A DNA stretch of 64,000 nucleotides from Kerstersia gyiorum (lineage in GTDB: Bacteria > Pseudomonadota > Gammaproteobacteria > Burkholderiales > Burkholderiaceae_B): assembly GCF_004216755.1 (NCBI RefSeq), contig NZ_SGWZ01000002.1, positions 737,771-801,770 on the forward strand. Direction: 5' to 3'. The notes beneath the pieces are model-generated. The model had not been told where the DNA came from and searched no databases. It saw only the letters and a program-made list of their open reading frames with translations. This document shows positions 9,021 through 17,325 of this stretch, piece after piece; position 1 is the stretch's first letter; every line of letters starts with the position of its first letter. The translations under genes were made by a program, and so were the position numbers.

Positions 9021-9040
9021 ACAAATAATTATTATCATTT
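9021..9040. promoter_or_regulatory. Fur-box-like sequence
   Basis: On the minus strand TGATAATAATTATTT matches the 7-1-7 Fur pattern TGATAATNATTATCA at all but the last two positions. It lies upstream of the TonB receptor gene, consistent with iron repression. Confidence 0.7.
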
Positions 9041-9350
9041 GCGTCATTCAAAATTCTTTATTTTCTAAAGTATTTGATTTCAAAGGACTAAGTCAGCACG
9101 CCGGCGAAAGGCCTTGCATCCGGCAGGGCAAAGCAAGGCTGGACAGAGCCTTAAGCACCTTTGCCGGCCTGTTTCGCTGTGGTTCTTCCGGCGCGGGCCT
9201 CGGCAAGCTGGCGGTCTTCCCGGTTTTGGAAGGCTTGCGCATGATCCGTGTTTCTTCACGATAAAATAGGGCTTCTTTCGCCGCGATTGGCTGCCTGAGC
9301 AGGCACACGCCTGCAAGCGCCGTCTGTTGCGGAAGTTTGAGGAGCACACC

Positions 9351-9773
9351 ATGTGGTATTGGTTCGGGTTGGCCGCGTTGACCTTGATCGGCGAGGTAAT
9401 GTCCGGCACCTTCTATTTGCTGCTGGCCACATTGGGCCTTTTGGGGGCTGGCCTGGTCACGCTGCTTGGCGCCGGATTCGCATGGCAATTGCTGACGTTC
9501 GCGCTGGTTTCCCTGGCTGGCCTGATGGTTCTGCGCCGCTTCGGCATTCTGCGCCGCAAGCGGGGGGACCCGGCCCGCAGCATCAACCTCAATCTGGACA
9601 TAGGCCAGATTGTCGAAGTTGGCAGCTGGAGCCCGCAAGGGACTTCCCGTGTCACTCATCGCGGTGCGCAATGGGATGCCGTCCCGGTCGATGCATCCGC
9701 ACCCCTCGTGTCAGGTTCGCATCGCATCGTGGCAGTGGACGGTACCCGTCTCGTGCTCGCGGCGCTGACCTGA
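9351..9773 (+). CDS. NfeD family membrane protein
   Basis: A 140-residue NfeD-type protein. Hydrophobic segments fill residues 1-65 (MWYWFGLAALTLIGEVMSG and following), and a soluble OB-fold domain occupies the C-terminal half (GQIVEVGSWSPQGTSRVTHR, WDAVPVDAS). The ATG at 9351 has a good GAGGAG site 6-8 bp upstream, so it is preferred over a TTG at 9327. It pairs with the SPFH gene 76 bp downstream. NfeD/SPFH pairs are a conserved membrane-microdomain unit, and in E. coli the partners are YbbK (QmcA) and YbbJ. Confidence 0.88.
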   Translation: MWYWFGLAALTLIGEVMSGTFYLLLATLGLLGAGLVTLLGAGFAWQLLTFALVSLAGLMVLRRFGILRRKRGDPARSINLNLDIGQIVEVGSWSPQGTSRVTHRGAQWDAVPVDASAPLVSGSHRIVAVDGTRLVLAALT

Positions 9774-9849
9774 AGCCCCATCGCCCACCGGCTCTGATTG
9801 TTGCCAGGCGACTTTTCTCCAAACCCGTTTTGAAAGGCTGGACGGAATC

Positions 9850-10791
9850 ATGCAGTGGAACCTGAGCGACTCTTCGCTGTTTTTCATCATCCTGGCAGTG
9901 CTGGTGCTGCTGATCCTCTTCAAGGCCGTTGCCATCGTGCCGCAGCAAAATGCCTGGGTGGTCGAACGCCTGGGTAAGTTTGACCGGGTGCTGACGCCCG
10001 GCGCGGGCTTCGTCATCCCCTTCATCGAACGCGTGGCCTACAAGCACCTGCTCAAGGAAATCCCGCTGGACGTCCCCAGCCAGGTTTGCATCACGCGCGA
10101 CAATACCCAGCTGCAGGTCGATGGTGTGCTGTATTTCCAGGTCACGGACCCGATGCGGGCGTCCTACGGCGCTTCCAACTACATTCTCGCCATCACCCAG
10201 CTGGCGCAGACGACGCTGCGTTCCGTCATCGGCAAGATGGAGCTGGACCGTACCTTCGAGGAACGCGAGATCATCAACAGCACTGTGGTTTCTGCGCTGG
10301 ATGAAGCCGCCCTGAACTGGGGGGTCAAGGTCCTGCGCTATGAAATCAAGGATCTCACGCCGCCCAACGAAATCCTGCGCGCCATGCAGGCGCAGATCAC
10401 CGCGGAACGCGACAAGCGCGCGCTGATCGCTGCCTCCGAAGGCCGCCGCCAGGAACAGATCAATATCGCTACCGGTGAACGTGAAGCCTTCATCGCCCGT
10501 TCCGAAGGCGAAAAGCAGGCCCAGATCAACAAGGCGCAAGGGGAAGCCGCTGCAGTCCTGGCTATTGCTGAAGCGACTGCCTCGGCCATTACCCAGGTTG
10601 CGCAGGCTGTCCGTCAGCCCGGCGGGCAGGAAGCCGTGAACCTGAAAGTGGCCGAACGCTACGTGGATGCCTTTGGCGAACTGGCCAAGAAGGGCAATAC
10701 GCTCATCCTGCCGTCCAATATGGCAGACATGGGAGGCCTGGTGGCATCTGCACTGTCGGTGGTCAAAGGTGTGAAAAACACCGACGCCTGA
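9850..10791 (+). CDS. qmcA: SPFH/band-7 (stomatin-like) membrane protein
   Basis: A 313-residue stomatin/prohibitin homologue anchored by one N-terminal membrane segment (LFFIILAVLVLLILFKAVAI, about 8-27). The SPFH domain covers about 28-190 (VPQQNAWVVERLGKFDRVL, FVIPFIERVAYK, TRDNTQLQVDGVLYFQV). A coiled-coil rich in charged residues and Ala follows (about 185-265: AQITAERDKRALIAASEG). It forms oligomeric membrane scaffolds, often linked to FtsH control. Partner of the NfeD gene immediately upstream, and probably co-transcribed with it. Confidence 0.9.
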   Translation: MQWNLSDSSLFFIILAVLVLLILFKAVAIVPQQNAWVVERLGKFDRVLTPGAGFVIPFIERVAYKHLLKEIPLDVPSQVCITRDNTQLQVDGVLYFQVTDPMRASYGASNYILAITQLAQTTLRSVIGKMELDRTFEEREIINSTVVSALDEAALNWGVKVLRYEIKDLTPPNEILRAMQAQITAERDKRALIAASEGRRQEQINIATGEREAFIARSEGEKQAQINKAQGEAAAVLAIAEATASAITQVAQAVRQPGGQEAVNLKVAERYVDAFGELAKKGNTLILPSNMADMGGLVASALSVVKGVKNTDA

Positions 10792-10911
10792 AGCATTGGC
10801 TGGAATATAGGCCGGCGCGTTTGGCGCCACCGCTTGCCGGCTGCCTGCTAGGTCGGCAAGCAAGCATCAGGGAACTGGGCGCTGCTGTCCGGGTGTCCTG
10901 ATAGCCCAAGC

Positions 10912-10950
10912 AAAATGGCTGGTACGGCATTGCCGTACCAGCCATTTTTT
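10912..10950 (+). terminator. Terminator between qmcA and smpB
   Basis: A near-perfect long hairpin (AAAATGGCTGGTACGGCA at 10912-10929 with its complement at 10931-10948) runs into T6 on the plus strand. The opposite side has A4, so it can also serve the convergent smpB gene. Confidence 0.92.
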
Positions 10951-10999
10951 CGTCGCGCTGGCTGCGGGCGCACGACCCGCGTTCCGTTCAGTAGTGGCG

Positions 11000-11473
11000 T
11001 CAACCGTCCGAACGACCGGCGCGATTGCGGGTATCGTGCTTCATGACACGTTCACGTTCGCGCTGCCAATCCTTGTCGCGCAGGGTGTCGCGCTTGTCAT
11101 GCAGTTTCTTGCCTCGGCCCAGGCCGATTTCCAGCTTGATGCGGCCCTTGGCATAGTGCAGGTTCAGCGGAACCAGCGCATAGCCCCGTTGCTCGACCTT
11201 GCCGATCAGTTTGTCGATTTCTTCCTTTTTCAGCAGCAGCTTGCGCGTGCGCGTGGCGTCGGGGTGGATATGCGTGGACACCGTGGAAAGAGGGCTGATG
11301 TGCATGCCCAGCAGCCATATTTCGCCGTTCAACACGACGACGTAGCTTTCCTTCAGTTGTGCGCGTCCTGCGCGTATTGCCTTGACTTCCCACCCCTGCA
11401 GGACCAGCCCGGCTTCAAAGCGGTCTTCGATGAAATAATCATGGAATGCTTTGCGATTGTCGATGATGCTCAT
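11000..11473 (-). CDS. smpB: SsrA-binding protein SmpB
   Basis: A 157-residue tmRNA-binding protein that delivers SsrA to stalled ribosomes. Typical landmarks are the start (MSIIDNRKAFHDYFIEDRFEAGLVLQGWEVKAIR), LNGEIWLLGMHISP, and the basic C-terminal tail (KKLHDKRDTLRDKDWQRE) that enters the decoding centre. Its length is normal. It is divergent from ratA, 79 bp apart, an arrangement shared by many proteobacteria. No tmRNA gene was found in this window. Confidence 0.97.
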   Translation of the reverse strand: MSIIDNRKAFHDYFIEDRFEAGLVLQGWEVKAIRAGRAQLKESYVVVLNGEIWLLGMHISPLSTVSTHIHPDATRTRKLLLKKEEIDKLIGKVEQRGYALVPLNLHYAKGRIKLEIGLGRGKKLHDKRDTLRDKDWQRERERVMKHDTRNRAGRSDG

Positions 11474-11552
11474 AGATGCCTGGGCCGGTTTTGTTTAACC
11501 GGCGTCGCCCGAACCGTTAAAATCCATCTATTCTATCTATTTGCGACAGGTA

Positions 11553-11990
11553 ATGCATAAAGTACAACGCTCCGTCCTGGTCCCGCACCGCCCTGAACAG
11601 ATGTTCGACCTGGTCGCGGATGTCGCCCGCTATCCCGAATTCATGCCCTGGTGTGGGGCAACAGAGGTGCTGCAAAGCGATGAACACGGTATGCGTGCCT
11701 CGGTGACGATCTCATTCGCCGGGTTGCGGCAGAAGTTCACCACGCAGAACACGCATGATTATCCGCGCAGTATCACTTTGCAATTGGTTGATGGTCCGTT
11801 CTCCGCACTGACGGGCCGCTGGGAGTTCCTGCCGCTGGGCGAGGATGCCTGCAAAGTGCTGTTCACGCTGGATTACGCATTTTCCAGCCGTGCGCTGGAG
11901 GCGGTGGTCGGCCCCGTGTTCAACCGCATTGCGTCTAGCTTTATCGACTCCTTCACCAAACGGGCGCAAGCCTGTTACGGCAATGGCTGA
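11553..11990 (+). CDS. ratA: RatA family protein (START/SRPBCC, coenzyme Q-binding type)
   Basis: A 145-residue START-like hydrophobic-pocket protein. In E. coli RatA was described as inhibiting 70S ribosome association. Relatives (Coq10) bind ubiquinone. Recognisable segments are MHKVQRSVLVPHRPEQMFDLVADVARYPEFMPWC near the N-terminus and FNRIASSFIDSFTKRA at the C-terminus. The ATG at 11553 is preferred to a TTG four codons earlier because family members begin close to this residue and a GACAGG stretch precedes it. It overlaps rnfH by 8 bp. Confidence 0.93.
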   Translation: MHKVQRSVLVPHRPEQMFDLVADVARYPEFMPWCGATEVLQSDEHGMRASVTISFAGLRQKFTTQNTHDYPRSITLQLVDGPFSALTGRWEFLPLGEDACKVLFTLDYAFSSRALEAVVGPVFNRIASSFIDSFTKRAQACYGNG

Positions 11991-12327
11991 GACGGGCCTG
12001 GCCGCTGCGGACTTGAGGGTACTGGTCTGCTATGCCGAGGCCGGGCATGCCTGGCAGGAAGAGTGCTGGTTGGCGCCTGGCGCCACGGTGAGGGATGCAC
12101 TGCTGGCCATCGAATATGAGGGGCGGGCGCCAGGCCAGGGCATCGATGCGCTGGACCTGGGTATTTTCGGCAAGCGCTGCACACTGGAAACGCTTCTGCA
12201 CGACGGCGACCGAGTGGAAATCTACCGGCCGCTGGTCTTTGATCCCATGGAATCACGCCGCCGCCGCGCGGAACTCAAGGCCCAGGGCATGCCCGGCATG
12301 CAGCACCGCCGTCGCCGGCACGCCTGA
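11983..12327 (+). CDS. rnfH: RnfH family protein
   Basis: A 114-residue ubiquitin-like-fold (beta-grasp) protein of the RnfH/YfjF family, commonly encoded behind ratA. Seen here are LRVLVCYAEAGHAWQEE, TVRDALLAIEYEG, LDLGIFGKRC and the diagnostic GDRVEIYRPLVFDPMESRRRRA near the C-terminus. The start overlaps the last 8 bp of ratA, implying translational coupling. Its molecular function is not established; the name comes from association with rnf clusters in other bacteria, and no rnf genes are present here. Confidence 0.93.
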   Translation: MAETGLAAADLRVLVCYAEAGHAWQEECWLAPGATVRDALLAIEYEGRAPGQGIDALDLGIFGKRCTLETLLHDGDRVEIYRPLVFDPMESRRRRAELKAQGMPGMQHRRRRHA

Positions 12328-12382
12328 TCCTGTATGTCTTCTCCAGTCATCCGGGTGTTGTCGATGCCAGATGGCCGTGCAA

Positions 12383-12415
12383 ATTGCCGGCAGCCAGGGC
12401 ACGGCTGCCGGCAAT
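12383..12415 (+). terminator. Hairpin between convergent rnfH and ygfZ
   Basis: Perfect 13-bp arms ATTGCCGGCAGCC (12383-12395) and GGCTGCCGGCAAT (12403-12415) with a 7-nt loop, followed after a short gap by TTTT. It ends the ratA-rnfH transcript and lies just past the ygfZ stop. Confidence 0.7.
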
Positions 12416-12418
12416 CAA

Positions 12419-13411
12419 TCAGTTTTCCGGCTTTTCCAGAGGATAGGGCAGGCTTCCCACGGCAATCACCGGCCCGTCTACGGCGCCGTAGCGCAATTTT
12501 CCGGCTGCCAGTGTATCCAGTGGTGCCTCGAGCAAGACAACACCAGGAGCGCTGGCCACGATGCGGCCAGCGGGCTCTTGCGGCCGCTCGGGAGCAAACA
12601 CATCAGCGCCAGGGTCCGCGATCAGCTCGGGCGCATCCGGGAGGGTACCAAAGCCCATGCGGCGCTTGAGCGTGCCGCGATAGTGGCTGCGTGCCACCAC
12701 TTCCTGGCCGGGATAGCAACCCTTGCGGAAGTTAATCCCGCCTATGCAATCGAAATTGACGTTCTGCGGCACGAACAAGTCTGCCGTTACGCCGCCAATC
12801 CAGGGAATGCCGGCAGCCAGATGGGCGCGCTGCCAATCCTCGGGCCGGCCCGCATGCGCGCCGGCAGGCAATTCCGTACTGGTCGGCAGGAAAAACCATT
12901 GCACGAGTCCGTCGGCCGGGGGCAGGGCAATCCATGTCCCGCTGGGCAAATGAGCCTTGTGCCAGGGTTGGTGTGGCAGGCTGCCGCCAGCGGCTGCCTC
13001 GGCGATGGCCTCGTGCCCGGCAGGGATGCTCGCGCCATAAACGACCTGCTGGGCAAGGCTGATTTTCGCCTTGGCGCGCAAAATGAACATGGCGAGGCGG
13101 CGTGTCAGGGCCTCCGCGGCATCGGCGCGTGCCAGCAGCAGGATATCGCCGTTGCCGGAGGCAGGCTCGCCATCGCCGGCAGGCGCGCTGTCGCGCCAGG
13201 CCAGCACGGTAGCCAACAGGCGCCCCTTGGGGCTGCAATAGCCGGCCAGCCGGGCGTCTGTCGGCCCCAGGTGTTCGATATCCTGGGTCAGTTGTCCATG
13301 CAAAAAGCTGGCTGCATCGGCGCCGCTGGCGCGAAACACGGAAAACTCAGGCAACAGAGCCAGGGACAGCAAGGCAGGGCTGGTACCGGTCGGGGAATCT
13401 ATGGTCGTCAT
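12419..13411 (-). CDS. ygfZ: YgfZ/GcvT-like folate-binding protein
   Basis: A 330-residue tetrahydrofolate-binding protein of the YgfZ/Caf17 family, which helps assemble or repair certain iron-sulfur enzymes. The signature K-G-C-Y-x-G-Q-E is present as FRKGCYPGQEVVARSHYRG about residue 220. LHGQLTQDIEHL near the N-terminus and PKGRLLATVLAWR match the GcvT-like fold. The ATG at 13411 (MTTIDSP) is chosen because the longer frame from 13462 adds an unconserved basic stretch. It is divergent from mltG, 258 bp apart. Confidence 0.9.
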   Translation of the reverse strand: MTTIDSPTGTSPALLSLALLPEFSVFRASGADAASFLHGQLTQDIEHLGPTDARLAGYCSPKGRLLATVLAWRDSAPAGDGEPASGNGDILLLARADAAEALTRRLAMFILRAKAKISLAQQVVYGASIPAGHEAIAEAAAGGSLPHQPWHKAHLPSGTWIALPPADGLVQWFFLPTSTELPAGAHAGRPEDWQRAHLAAGIPWIGGVTADLFVPQNVNFDCIGGINFRKGCYPGQEVVARSHYRGTLKRRMGFGTLPDAPELIADPGADVFAPERPQEPAGRIVASAPGVVLLEAPLDTLAAGKLRYGAVDGPVIAVGSLPYPLEKPEN

Positions 13412-13669
13412 TCTGGTCAAATCCGGTGCAATGAAACATGGCCTGGAACGGCCTGCAGGCATTGCCGCAAGGCTGCGGGCGCCATGCCCGCCCGCAATGT
13501 TTCGCGGCCTTGCGCAGGCGTTCCAGGCGAGTACTCGCCCAATGGGCGAATATCGGCTTCATCATAACGTTTTACGTGTACCATCGTCGCCTCGCCGTGC
13601 CCTACCTTGTCTGCGCCGCCGTGGCTTGCGCCTGCGCTGCGCGGCATCATCCATTACACTCTTCTTGCT

Positions 13670-14674
13670 ATGAAATACCTGCGTCTGTTTCTTCTCTGGG
13701 TGCTCTTGCCAGCGGTGCTGCTGGCGGCCTTGGCCGGCGGTACGGCCTGGTACTGGACGACACACCCGATAACGATGCAGCAGGACAAAACGGATTTTGT
13801 CGTCTCGCCGGGCAGTACGCCCAGAGCCATTGCCATGACATTGCAGGAGCAGGGGGTGGAAATAGACCCGCGCGCCTTCGCCTGGCTGGCCCGCTATCGC
13901 GGCGATGACGTGCGCATCAAGGCCGGAGGCTATGAGGCACTGCGCGGTGACACACCGCTAACGCTGCTGGAGCGGCTGGCCGGTGGCGTGATGAGCCAGC
14001 GCCAGCTTACCTTTGTCGAAGGTTGGAACTATGCGCAGATTCGCGCCGCGCTGCGCGCTCATCCGGATGTGCGGCAAACGCTGGACGGCGTCAGCGACAA
14101 GGAGCTGCTGGAACGCCTGGGCAGCAATTTCGAGGCGCCTGAAGGCCTGTTCTTTCCCGATACTTATATCTTTTCTCCAGGCACCACCGATTTCGATATC
14201 CTGGCCCAGGCCTATCGCGCCCAGATCCGTGAACTTGAGCAGGCATGGGCGCAGCGCAGCGCCGGCCTGCCCATCAAGAGCCCCTATGAGCTGCTGATCC
14301 TGGCATCCATTATCGAAAAGGAAACCGGGCACCACGAAGACCGGGGCAAGGTCGGCGGGGTGTTCGTCAACCGTTTGCGTGTGAACATGCCGCTGCAGAC
14401 CGATCCCACCGTGATCTACGGCATGGGTGACCGTTACCAGGGCCGTATCCGCAAGCGTGATCTGGAAGCCGATACGCCCTGGAATACCTATACCCGGCGT
14501 GGTCTGCCGCCAACGCCCATCGCCAGCCCTGGGCGCGCCTCGCTGCGGGCAGCCGTGGCGCCGGATGAGCATGGCTATTACTATTTCGTCTCACGGGGCG
14601 ACGGCAGCAGCGCCTTTGCCGCTACGCTGGCAGAGCATAATCGCAATGTCGCCCGTTTCATTCTGAATCGTTGA
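13670..14674 (+). CDS. mltG: Endolytic murein transglycosylase MltG
   Basis: A 334-residue YceG/MltG protein that cuts nascent glycan strands and sets chain length. It has one N-terminal membrane anchor (LRLFLLWVLLPAVLLAALAGGTAWYW, about 3-28), a LysM-like region, then the catalytic domain with LILASIIEKETG (Glu near residue 222) and VFVNRLRVNMPLQTDPTVIYG and LPPTPIASPG. The start at 13670 begins the hydrophobic anchor directly. It heads the operon mltG-tmk-holB-tatD, with tmk 9 bp downstream. Confidence 0.95.
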   Translation: MKYLRLFLLWVLLPAVLLAALAGGTAWYWTTHPITMQQDKTDFVVSPGSTPRAIAMTLQEQGVEIDPRAFAWLARYRGDDVRIKAGGYEALRGDTPLTLLERLAGGVMSQRQLTFVEGWNYAQIRAALRAHPDVRQTLDGVSDKELLERLGSNFEAPEGLFFPDTYIFSPGTTDFDILAQAYRAQIRELEQAWAQRSAGLPIKSPYELLILASIIEKETGHHEDRGKVGGVFVNRLRVNMPLQTDPTVIYGMGDRYQGRIRKRDLEADTPWNTYTRRGLPPTPIASPGRASLRAAVAPDEHGYYYFVSRGDGSSAFAATLAEHNRNVARFILNR

Positions 14675-14683
14675 AGGTACCTC

Positions 14684-15313
14684 ATGGCCGCTAGGCAAGG
14701 CTATTTCATTACCCTGGAAGGCGTGGATGGCGCCGGCAAGAGCAGCCATATCGAATGGCTGGCTGCCAGCCTGCGCCTATATGCCCCGGAACTGATCGTG
14801 ACCCGGGAACCTGGCGGCACGCCTGCAGGCGAACACCTGAGGGAAATGCTGCTGCACCAGCCCATGCACCAGGATACGGAGTTGCTGTTGATGTTCGCCG
14901 CGCGTTGCGAGCACCTGCGTGAATGCATCAGCCCGGCCCTGGCGCGTGGCGCCTGGGTGCTGTGCGACCGTTTTACCGATGCCACGTATGCCTACCAGGG
15001 CGGCGGCCGGGGCCTGGACGATGGCCGGATCGGCACGCTGGAAGACTGGGTGCAGCAGGGCGTTCAGCCCGACCTGACACTGCTGTTTGACGTGCCGCTG
15101 GAAGTGGCGCGCGCCCGGCGTAGCGGCGCACGTGAGCCCGACCGTTTCGAGGCGGAAGCCGAAGCCTTTTTCGAGCGTACCCGCCAGGCCTATTTGCGCC
15201 GCGCAGCGGCGGCGCCCGGACGTATCCGTATCATAGATGCCTCTCGCCCGATCGAAGCTGTACGGGCCTCGGTCGCGGCAGTCATGGCCGAACGGTTGCA
15301 AGCATGGCAGTGA
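14684..15313 (+). CDS. tmk: Thymidylate kinase
   Basis: Phosphorylates dTMP to dTDP. The 209-residue protein has a P-loop (LEGVDGAGKSS, about 10-20), the DRFTDATYAYQGGGRGLD segment for substrate binding, and the DR(S/E) region REPGGTPAGE. The last 10 bp overlap the start of holB, so the two are translationally linked. The order mltG-tmk-holB is widely conserved in proteobacteria. Confidence 0.97.
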   Translation: MAARQGYFITLEGVDGAGKSSHIEWLAASLRLYAPELIVTREPGGTPAGEHLREMLLHQPMHQDTELLLMFAARCEHLRECISPALARGAWVLCDRFTDATYAYQGGGRGLDDGRIGTLEDWVQQGVQPDLTLLFDVPLEVARARRSGAREPDRFEAEAEAFFERTRQAYLRRAAAAPGRIRIIDASRPIEAVRASVAAVMAERLQAWQ

Positions 15314-16368
15314 CTCCGATCAAGTCCGGCTACGATTTTCTGCCATGGCAGAAAAAAATCGCCATGGATTGGCTGGCGCAACGTGAACGATTCGCACATG
15401 CCTGGCTGATCCATGGCCTGGCCGGCATAGGCAAAACCCACTTCGCCCGGGCGGCAGCAGCCAGCCTGTTATGCGAGCAGCCTGTGCAAGGCCTGGCCTG
15501 CGGGCACTGCGAGGCCTGTGGCTGGGTGGCCGCAGGCAATCATCCCGACCTGCGTCTACTGCGCCCTGACAGCGTGGCACAGGAAGAGGGCGAAGGCGAA
15601 GAAGATGCCGAAGGAGCGGGCGGCGAGGGCGCAAGCGCCAAAAAGGCGCCGTCCCGTGAAATCCGTGCCGAGCAGATACGGCGCCTGGGCAACTGGTTCA
15701 ACACCGCCACCCACCGGGGCGGCTGGCGCGTGGCGGTACTGTATCCCGCCGAGGCGCTGAACCACATTACGGCCAACGCGCTACTGAAGATACTGGAAGA
15801 ACCTCCAGCCAATACGGTCTTCCTGCTGGTGGCAGATGCGCCGGATAAACTCCTGCCGACCATCGTTTCACGGTGCCGCAGGCTGCCGCTGCCGGTGCCT
15901 GCGCCGGAAACCACCCAGGCCTGGATGGACGCGCAGGGCGTGCGCGACGCCGATGCCTGGCTGGCTGCAGCCGGTGGCGCACCGGTGCTGGCCACGCGGC
16001 TGGCCGCCAGCCGCGAACGCCCATGCCCGGACTGGCTGCAGCAGTTGTCCGCCTTGCTTTCCCAGCCCGGTCAGGCCGATATCGGCACCGTGGCGGACAT
16101 GCTGGAAAAAATTGCCGCTACGGAGTGGCTGGATGGCTTGCAGCGCTATTATTTCGACTTGCAGCTGGCGCTGGCGGGCCTGCCGCCGCGTTATTTTCCC
16201 GCCCTGGCGGGCGATATATCCGCCATAGCCAGGCGCGCCGAGCCGATTGGCCTGAGTGATACGGCACAATGGCTCAAGCGCCAGCAGGCGCTAGCCACCC
16301 ATCCGCTCAACCCGAAACTTTTCATACACAGCGCATTGCAGCGCGTCATGCTTTCCACGCGGGCATGA
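15304..16368 (+). CDS. holB: DNA polymerase III subunit delta'
   Basis: A 354-residue clamp-loader subunit. A Walker-A-like HGLAGIGKTHFARAAA (about 38-53) and the zinc-binding cysteines of LACGHCEACGWV (about 66-76) are present. Compared with E. coli it has a low-complexity acidic/Gly/Ala insertion between the zinc module and the AAA core (about residues 93-116, rich in E, G and A). ANALLKILEEPPANTVFLL is the conserved delta' block. It overlaps tmk at its start and is followed 19 bp later by tatD. Confidence 0.95.
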   Translation: MAVTPIKSGYDFLPWQKKIAMDWLAQRERFAHAWLIHGLAGIGKTHFARAAAASLLCEQPVQGLACGHCEACGWVAAGNHPDLRLLRPDSVAQEEGEGEEDAEGAGGEGASAKKAPSREIRAEQIRRLGNWFNTATHRGGWRVAVLYPAEALNHITANALLKILEEPPANTVFLLVADAPDKLLPTIVSRCRRLPLPVPAPETTQAWMDAQGVRDADAWLAAAGGAPVLATRLAASRERPCPDWLQQLSALLSQPGQADIGTVADMLEKIAATEWLDGLQRYYFDLQLALAGLPPRYFPALAGDISAIARRAEPIGLSDTAQWLKRQQALATHPLNPKLFIHSALQRVMLSTRA

Positions 16369-16387
16369 GCGCCGCGCCTGCCGCATC

Positions 16388-17158
16388 ATGTACATCGACT
16401 CACACTGCCACCTGAATTTTCCGCAACTCAAGGACAACCTGCCGCAGATCTTCAGCGACATGGACGCCAACCAGGTAACCCATGCGCTTTGCGTCAGCGT
16501 GAATCTGCCGGACTGGCCGGAGATGCTGTCGCTGGTGGAATCCTCGCCGCGCCTGTGGGCCTCCGTTGGCGTGCACCCTGATTATGAGGACACGCCGGAA
16601 GCCAGCCCCGCAATGCTGGTTGACATGGCGCGCCACCCGAAAGTCGTCGCCATCGGGGAAACCGGGCTGGACTATTACCGCCGTGAAGATCAGCCGGAAT
16701 GGCAAAAACAACGCTTCCGCGATCATATTCAGGCAGCGCGCCAGGCGGATCTACCCCTGATTATTCATACCCGCGCATCCGCTGCCGATACCATTGACAT
16801 GATTGCCAGCGAAGGCCGGGGAGAGGTCCGTGGCGTCATGCACTGTTTTACCGAAGACTGGGATAACGCTCGCAAGGCCCTGGACCTCGGCTTCTATATT
16901 TCTATTTCGGGCATCGTGACCTTCAAGAATGCACCTGTCATTCATGATGTCGCCAGCAAGGTGCCGCTGGACCGTCTTCTGATCGAAACGGACTCCCCTT
17001 ATTTGGCTCCCGTTCCCTTCCGGGGCAAGCTCAACGACCCGTCGAAGGTTCGTTACGTGGCTGAGAAAATCGCAGCACTGAGAAATGTCGATCCAGCACT
17101 GATAGGCGAGGCAACCAGAGATAACTTCTACAATCTTTTCAATAAGATATCCAGATAA
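16388..17158 (+). CDS. TatD family metal-dependent hydrolase (DNase)
   Basis: A 256-residue TIM-barrel deoxyribonuclease of the TatD/YcfH family. Metal ligands are seen as MYIDSHCHLNF (HxH at residues 6-8), VAIGETGLDYYR (Glu near 95), LIIHTRA (His near 130), GVMHCFTEDW (His near 155) and LIETDSPYLAP (Asp near 203). It is the last gene of the mltG operon, a position usually occupied by ycfH. Confidence 0.95.
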   Translation: MYIDSHCHLNFPQLKDNLPQIFSDMDANQVTHALCVSVNLPDWPEMLSLVESSPRLWASVGVHPDYEDTPEASPAMLVDMARHPKVVAIGETGLDYYRREDQPEWQKQRFRDHIQAARQADLPLIIHTRASAADTIDMIASEGRGEVRGVMHCFTEDWDNARKALDLGFYISISGIVTFKNAPVIHDVASKVPLDRLLIETDSPYLAPVPFRGKLNDPSKVRYVAEKIAALRNVDPALIGEATRDNFYNLFNKISR

Positions 17159-17325
17159 CTTAAATCTATTTATAGGATTTTCTTGCGTCCAGCAAGGCCG
17201 CAAGCCGAAATAATAAAAATACCAATAAAATCATATATTTACATAATATACATAAAGCGTTTTCTTTAAAGTGCATTCTTTAAAGTGATTTATTTAAAGT
17301 AGATTATTCACTACTGGGAGCCCGC
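17159..17325. other. A/T-rich spacer before the ankyrin gene
   Basis: From 17200 to 17305 the composition falls far below that of the flanking genes and includes a run of A/T words and three tandem 14-bp units. It probably carries the ankyrin gene promoter. No hairpin terminator for the mltG operon was recognised. Confidence 0.55.
17262..17301 (+). repeat. Three tandem 14-bp repeats
   Basis: TTCTTTAAAGTG occurs at 17262 and 17276, spaced 14 bp, and a degenerate third copy TTATTTAAAGTA begins at 17290 in the same phase. Each contains the self-complementary core CTTTAAAG or a relative of it. The array ends 25 bp before the ankyrin gene start. Confidence 0.75.

Larger units (their letters stand above)
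8830..9350. other. Divergent control region of the TonB receptor and nfeD-qmcA
   Basis: This 521-bp stretch holds two candidate iron-control sites (8893-8917 and 9021-9040) and is strikingly A/T-rich around 8850-9090 compared with the genes. I see no gene in it. Confidence 0.6.
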
